64,000 bases of DNA from Rugamonas sp. A1-17. GTDB lineage: Bacteria; Pseudomonadota; Gammaproteobacteria; Burkholderiales; Burkholderiaceae_D. Of this stretch, positions 60,910 through 64,000 are shown in pieces. Positions within the stretch are counted from its first letter, which is position 1; every line of letters starts with the position of its first letter. The position numbers were made by a program, and so were the translations under genes. The notes beneath the pieces are model-generated. The model was not told the origin of the DNA. It was given only the letters and a program-made list of their open reading frames with translations, and did no database searches. Location: positions 124,001 through 188,000 of the forward strand of contig JAJLPB010000013.1 of the NCBI GenBank assembly GCA_025548565.1, written 5' to 3'.

Positions 60910-62305
60910 TTTTCTGGAACAGCGCGTAGAACAAGCCATCGTGATCCTGCCCTGCGCCACCGGCGGGGAGCAACTGGCCCGGCGCGTCGAGCCGCACGGC
61001 CTGGTTGCGTACCGCGAACGCGGCTGCCTGCGCCTCGGATTCCTGTGGCCACAAGGAACATGTCACGAATAGCAATTTACCACCCGGTGCCAGCATCTGC
61101 CAAAGGTTGTCGAGGATTTTGGACGAAAGTGTTGCAAGTTGGAGCGTGTCGCCCTTGCGGCGCAGCCAGCGGATATCCGGGTGGCGGCGCACGATGCCGG
61201 ACGCGGTGCACGGCACGTCGGCCAGGATGCGGTCGAAGGGCACGCCGTCCCACCAGCCGGCGCTCTGGGCGTCGGCGGCGCGCAGCGTGGCGCGCTGGCC
61301 GAGGCGTTCCAGGTTCTCGCCGACCCGGGCCAGGCGCTTGGGATCGGCGTCCAGCGCGGTCACGCGGGCGTCGGCCAGCTCCAGGATGTGGCAGGTCTTG
61401 CCGCCGGGCGCGGCGCAGGCGTCCAGCACCCGCATGCCGTCGTGCACATCGAGCAGCGGCGCGGCCAGCTGGGCGCCGGCGTCCTGCACCGACACCACGC
61501 CGTCGGCAAAGCCGGGGATCAAGGTCACGCCGACCGGCTTGGCCAGGCGCACCGCGTACGGGCCGATCCGGGTGGCCGCCATGCCGGCCGCCTCCAGCGT
61601 GGCCAGGTATTGTTCCATCGTGGTCTTGCGGGCGTTGATACGCAAGGTCAGCGGCGGCGCGCTGTTGCCGGTCGCCAGCACGCCCTGCCAGTCCTGCGGC
61701 CACGCCGCCTTGGCCGCGTCGATCCACCATTGCGGGTAGTTCCACTTGGCCACCGGCTGCATCAGCGCGGACTCCAGCAGCGCCTTGCGCTCGCGCAGGA
61801 AGCGGCGCAGCACGGCGTTGACCATGCCCTTGGCGCGCGCCGTGTCCGGATGGGCGTCGGCCGCCGTCACGGTCTGGTCGACCACGGTGAATTCCTCGTA
61901 GGGCTGGACCTCGTCCGGCGCGGTCATCAGCGCCAGCGCGCAGGCCAGCAGCGCCGCCACCAGCGGCTCCGGCGCCTTGGGCGCCATCAGGCCGATCAAT
62001 GCCTCGCTCTGGCCCAGCTGGCGCATGCAGCGGTAGGCGATGTCCTGCATCGCGCCGCGCGCCTGCGGGCTGGCGTCGCCCTTGGCCCAGACCTGGGCCA
62101 GCGCCTGCGGCAGGTTGGTGCCGGTGCGGACCTGGGCCACGGCCTGGGCCGCGCCGATCAGGCTGTAGGCCAGCGAATCGGGCTTGAGGCCGGTCTGGAA
62201 GCTGGTTTGCAGCGCCGGTTTCAGGTCGCGCGCATGGCTGGCGCGCAGCCTGGGCGCTGCCGCCTTGGCGGGGGACTTCAAAGAGAGCGTCGGGCGCTTG
62301 TTCAT
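60902..62305 (-). CDS. rsmB: 16S rRNA (cytosine-967-C5)-methyltransferase RsmB
   Basis: 467 residues. The N-terminal NusB-like domain (about 35-175; LPQALAQVW; RAKGMVNAVLRRFLRE) precedes the methyltransferase core with the SAM motif DACAAPGGKT and both catalytic cysteines: Cys366 in ADVPCTASG and Cys416 in FVTCSLWPQES. The N-terminus carries an extra basic Ala/Lys/Pro stretch. First gene of the rsmB-DUF4390-ntrYX run. Confidence 0.97.
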   Translation of the reverse strand: MNKRPTLSLKSPAKAAAPRLRASHARDLKPALQTSFQTGLKPDSLAYSLIGAAQAVAQVRTGTNLPQALAQVWAKGDASPQARGAMQDIAYRCMRQLGQSEALIGLMAPKAPEPLVAALLACALALMTAPDEVQPYEEFTVVDQTVTAADAHPDTARAKGMVNAVLRRFLRERKALLESALMQPVAKWNYPQWWIDAAKAAWPQDWQGVLATGNSAPPLTLRINARKTTMEQYLATLEAAGMAATRIGPYAVRLAKPVGVTLIPGFADGVVSVQDAGAQLAAPLLDVHDGMRVLDACAAPGGKTCHILELADARVTALDADPKRLARVGENLERLGQRATLRAADAQSAGWWDGVPFDRILADVPCTASGIVRRHPDIRWLRRKGDTLQLATLSSKILDNLWQMLAPGGKLLFVTCSLWPQESEAQAAAFAVRNQAVRLDAPGQLLPAGGAGQDHDGLFYALFQKNA

Positions 62306-62414
62306 ATGCTAATTCCAGGTCTGGCGTGCGGGCGTGATCGCGCAGTATACAGCAGTGCATATGACAAGGGGATGAAGCCGATTGTAACGCTTGTAACGAT
62401 CGCGCCCCGCTGCG

Positions 62415-62443
62415 GTGACCCGGCTGCGGCAAACCAGTATAAT
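62415..62443 (+). promoter_or_regulatory. Likely argS promoter
   Basis: GTGACC (62415-62420) and a perfect TATAAT (62438-62443) lie 17 bases apart, about 85 bases before the argS ATG. It is directed away from rsmB, which is divergent. Confidence 0.6.
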
Positions 62444-62527
62444 TACCGCTGTTTGGCCGGTGCCAGCGCGCCGGCCGTTTTCGCTTTCGGATGTTTTTAC
62501 ACACGCGGTTCAGCCGCCAATTTGCTC

Positions 62528-64000
62528 ATGCTCGCCCAACAAAAACAAGATATCACCGCCCTGTTCCAGGCCGCCCTTGCCCCCATCCTGGCCGGCACCG
62601 ACGTCGCCGCCAACGTTGTGCTGGAGCGCCCGCGCGACCCGTCGCACGGTGACGTGGCCTGTAACATCGCCATGCAACTGGCCAAGCAGCTGAAAATGAA
62701 CCCGCGCGAGCTGGCCACCAAAGTGGTCGACGCGCTGCTGGCCAACCCGGCCGGCAAGGGCCTGGTGGAATCGGCGGACATCGCCGGCCCGGGCTTCATC
62801 AACCTGCGCGTGAGCGCCGCCGCCAAGCAGGCCGTGGTCAAGACCGTGCTGGAGCAAGGCGCCGCCTTCGGCACCGCCGATGCCGGCAAGGGCAAGAGCG
62901 TCATCATCGAATTCGTCTCCGCCAACCCGACCGGCCCGCTGCACGTGGGCCACGGCCGCCAGGCGGCGCTGGGCGACGCGCTGTCGTCGCTGTTCGGCTC
63001 CCAGGGCTACGCGGTCACCCGCGAGTTCTACTACAACGACGCCGGCGTGCAGATCCAGACCCTGGCCAACTCGGTGCAGGCGCGCCTGCGCGGCTACAAG
63101 CCGGGCGACGCCCAATGGCCCGAATCGGCCTACAACGGCGACTACATCGCCGACATCGCCGAAGACTTCAAGCTGAAGAAAACCGTGTCGGCCTCGGACG
63201 GCTCGCCGGCCACCGCCTCGGGCGACGTCGAAGACATCGAATCGATCCGCCACTTCGCCGTGACCTACCTGCGCAACGAGCAGGACATCGACCTGCAGGC
63301 CTTCGGCGTCAAGTTCGACAACTACTACCTCGAATCGTCGCTGTACGCCGACGGCAAGGTCGACGCCGCCGTCGACATGCTCAACAAGTCCGGCAAGACC
63401 TACGAGGAAGAAGGCGCGCTGTGGCTGCGCACCGAGGACTACGGCGACGACAAGAACCGCGTGATGCGCAAGAAGGACGGCACCTACACCTACTTCGTGC
63501 CGGACGTGGCCTACCACATCGTCAAGTTCCAGCGCGGCTTTACCCAGGCGATCAACGTCCAGGGTTCGGACCACCACGGCACCATCGCCCGCGTGCGCGC
63601 CGGCCTGCAGGCGGTCAACGTCGGCATCCCGCAGGGCTACCCCGACTACGTGCTGCACAAGATGGTCACCGTGATGAAGGGCGGCGAAGAGGTCAAGATC
63701 TCCAAGCGCGCCGGCTCCTACGTGACCGTGCGCGACCTGATCGAATGGTCGGGCGGCGGCGACATCGAAAAAGGCCGCGACGCGGTGCGCTTCTTCCTCA
63801 TCTCGCGCAAGGCGGACACCGAATTCGTGTTCGACGTCGACGTCGCGCTGAAAACCTCGGACGAGAATCCGGTGTATTACGTGCAGTACGCCCACGCGCG
63901 CATCTGCCGCATGCTGGAGCAGTGGACCGGCGACGAAGCCTCGCTGGCCAACGTCGACCTGTCGCCGCTGACCGCGCCGACCGAAGCGACGCTGCTGGCC
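62528..64000 (+). CDS. argS: Arginyl-tRNA synthetase (N-terminal 491 residues; runs off the right edge)
   Basis: Class I synthetase that charges tRNA-Arg. The frame is open from 62528 to the last base. Residues 1-110 form the Add-1-like N-terminal domain; the HIGH-type motif is HVGHG at about 139-143 in SANPTGPLHVGHGR, and the KMSKS equivalent is KISKR at about 390-394. VQYAHARICRM near 470 begins the anticodon-binding domain. The ATG at 62528 fits the family start (MLAQQKQDI). The end of the gene is outside the window. Confidence 0.97.
   Translation, partial: MLAQQKQDITALFQAALAPILAGTDVAANVVLERPRDPSHGDVACNIAMQLAKQLKMNPRELATKVVDALLANPAGKGLVESADIAGPGFINLRVSAAAKQAVVKTVLEQGAAFGTADAGKGKSVIIEFVSANPTGPLHVGHGRQAALGDALSSLFGSQGYAVTREFYYNDAGVQIQTLANSVQARLRGYKPGDAQWPESAYNGDYIADIAEDFKLKKTVSASDGSPATASGDVEDIESIRHFAVTYLRNEQDIDLQAFGVKFDNYYLESSLYADGKVDAAVDMLNKSGKTYEEEGALWLRTEDYGDDKNRVMRKKDGTYTYFVPDVAYHIVKFQRGFTQAINVQGSDHHGTIARVRAGLQAVNVGIPQGYPDYVLHKMVTVMKGGEEVKISKRAGSYVTVRDLIEWSGGGDIEKGRDAVRFFLISRKADTEFVFDVDVALKTSDENPVYYVQYAHARICRMLEQWTGDEASLANVDLSPLTAPTEATLLA

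Overview
The window is high-GC (mostly about 63-68% in coding stretches), densely packed bacterial chromosome. It suggests a betaproteobacterium of the order Burkholderiales, most likely Oxalobacteraceae (Massilia/Duganella/Janthinobacterium group). The grounds are the purH-fis-dusB next to ruvC-ruvA-ruvB order, the tyrS-M23-anmK-erpA-argC-rpsI-rplM block, the topB-smg-dprA-LysM/def-fmt block, the rsmB-DUF4390-ntrY-response regulator block, a DUF3567 protein and a PEP-CTERM protein. This is inference from gene content; no 16S or other marker RNA gene is present. I see no tRNA, rRNA, CRISPR array, prophage or transposase gene.

Layout. 1-5.7 kb: recombination and purine genes on the minus strand (dusB, fis, purH, ruvC, ruvA, then ruvB cut by the window edge); a lower-GC phosphoribosyltransferase-like gene and a small overlapping gene sit between ruvA and ruvB. 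5.8-8.8 kb: a tight minus-strand run of histidine phosphatase, PEBP protein, dtd and tyrS. 9-18.9 kb: M23 endopeptidase, anmK, a lower-GC methyltransferase, erpA, bactofilin, argC, rpsI-rplM, a 730-residue NHL-repeat protein, an OsmC protein and coq7. 19.4-26.1 kb: two ABC export systems, the second with a permease fused to an M1 aminopeptidase-like domain. 26.1-31.5 kb: accessory genes flanked by two almost identical 88-bp palindromes that sit at convergent gene ends. 31.8-39.3 kb: topB, smg, dprA and a LysM protein on the minus strand, def-fmt on the plus strand. 39.3-46.6 kb: small regulator-plus-enzyme modules (LysR/CmcJ-like/isomerase; MerR/nitroreductase), a cluster of exported proteins of unknown function, TetR and a glycosyltransferase. 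46.8-55.5 kb: metH, a hypothetical gene, an ABC-2 exporter, an SPW protein and an EAL-HDOD protein. 55.6-64 kb: a class II amidotransferase, DUF3567, a degenerate CobW-like protein, an NtrY-type sensor with a short response regulator, DUF4390, rsmB and the 5' part of argS.

How the genes work together. Most of the window is housekeeping: Holliday-junction processing (RuvABC), translation and its quality control (TyrS, Dtd, L13/S9, Def, Fmt, RsmB, ArgS, DusB), cell-wall turnover (M23, AnmK, LysM) and methionine, arginine, purine and ubiquinone synthesis. The least expected signals are the paired 88-bp palindromes, one of which supplies the last codons of a gene; the out-of-frame 137-nt gene overlap between ruvA and ruvB; a textbook 19-bp-spacer MerR promoter; and a CobW-like protein that has lost its P-loop.
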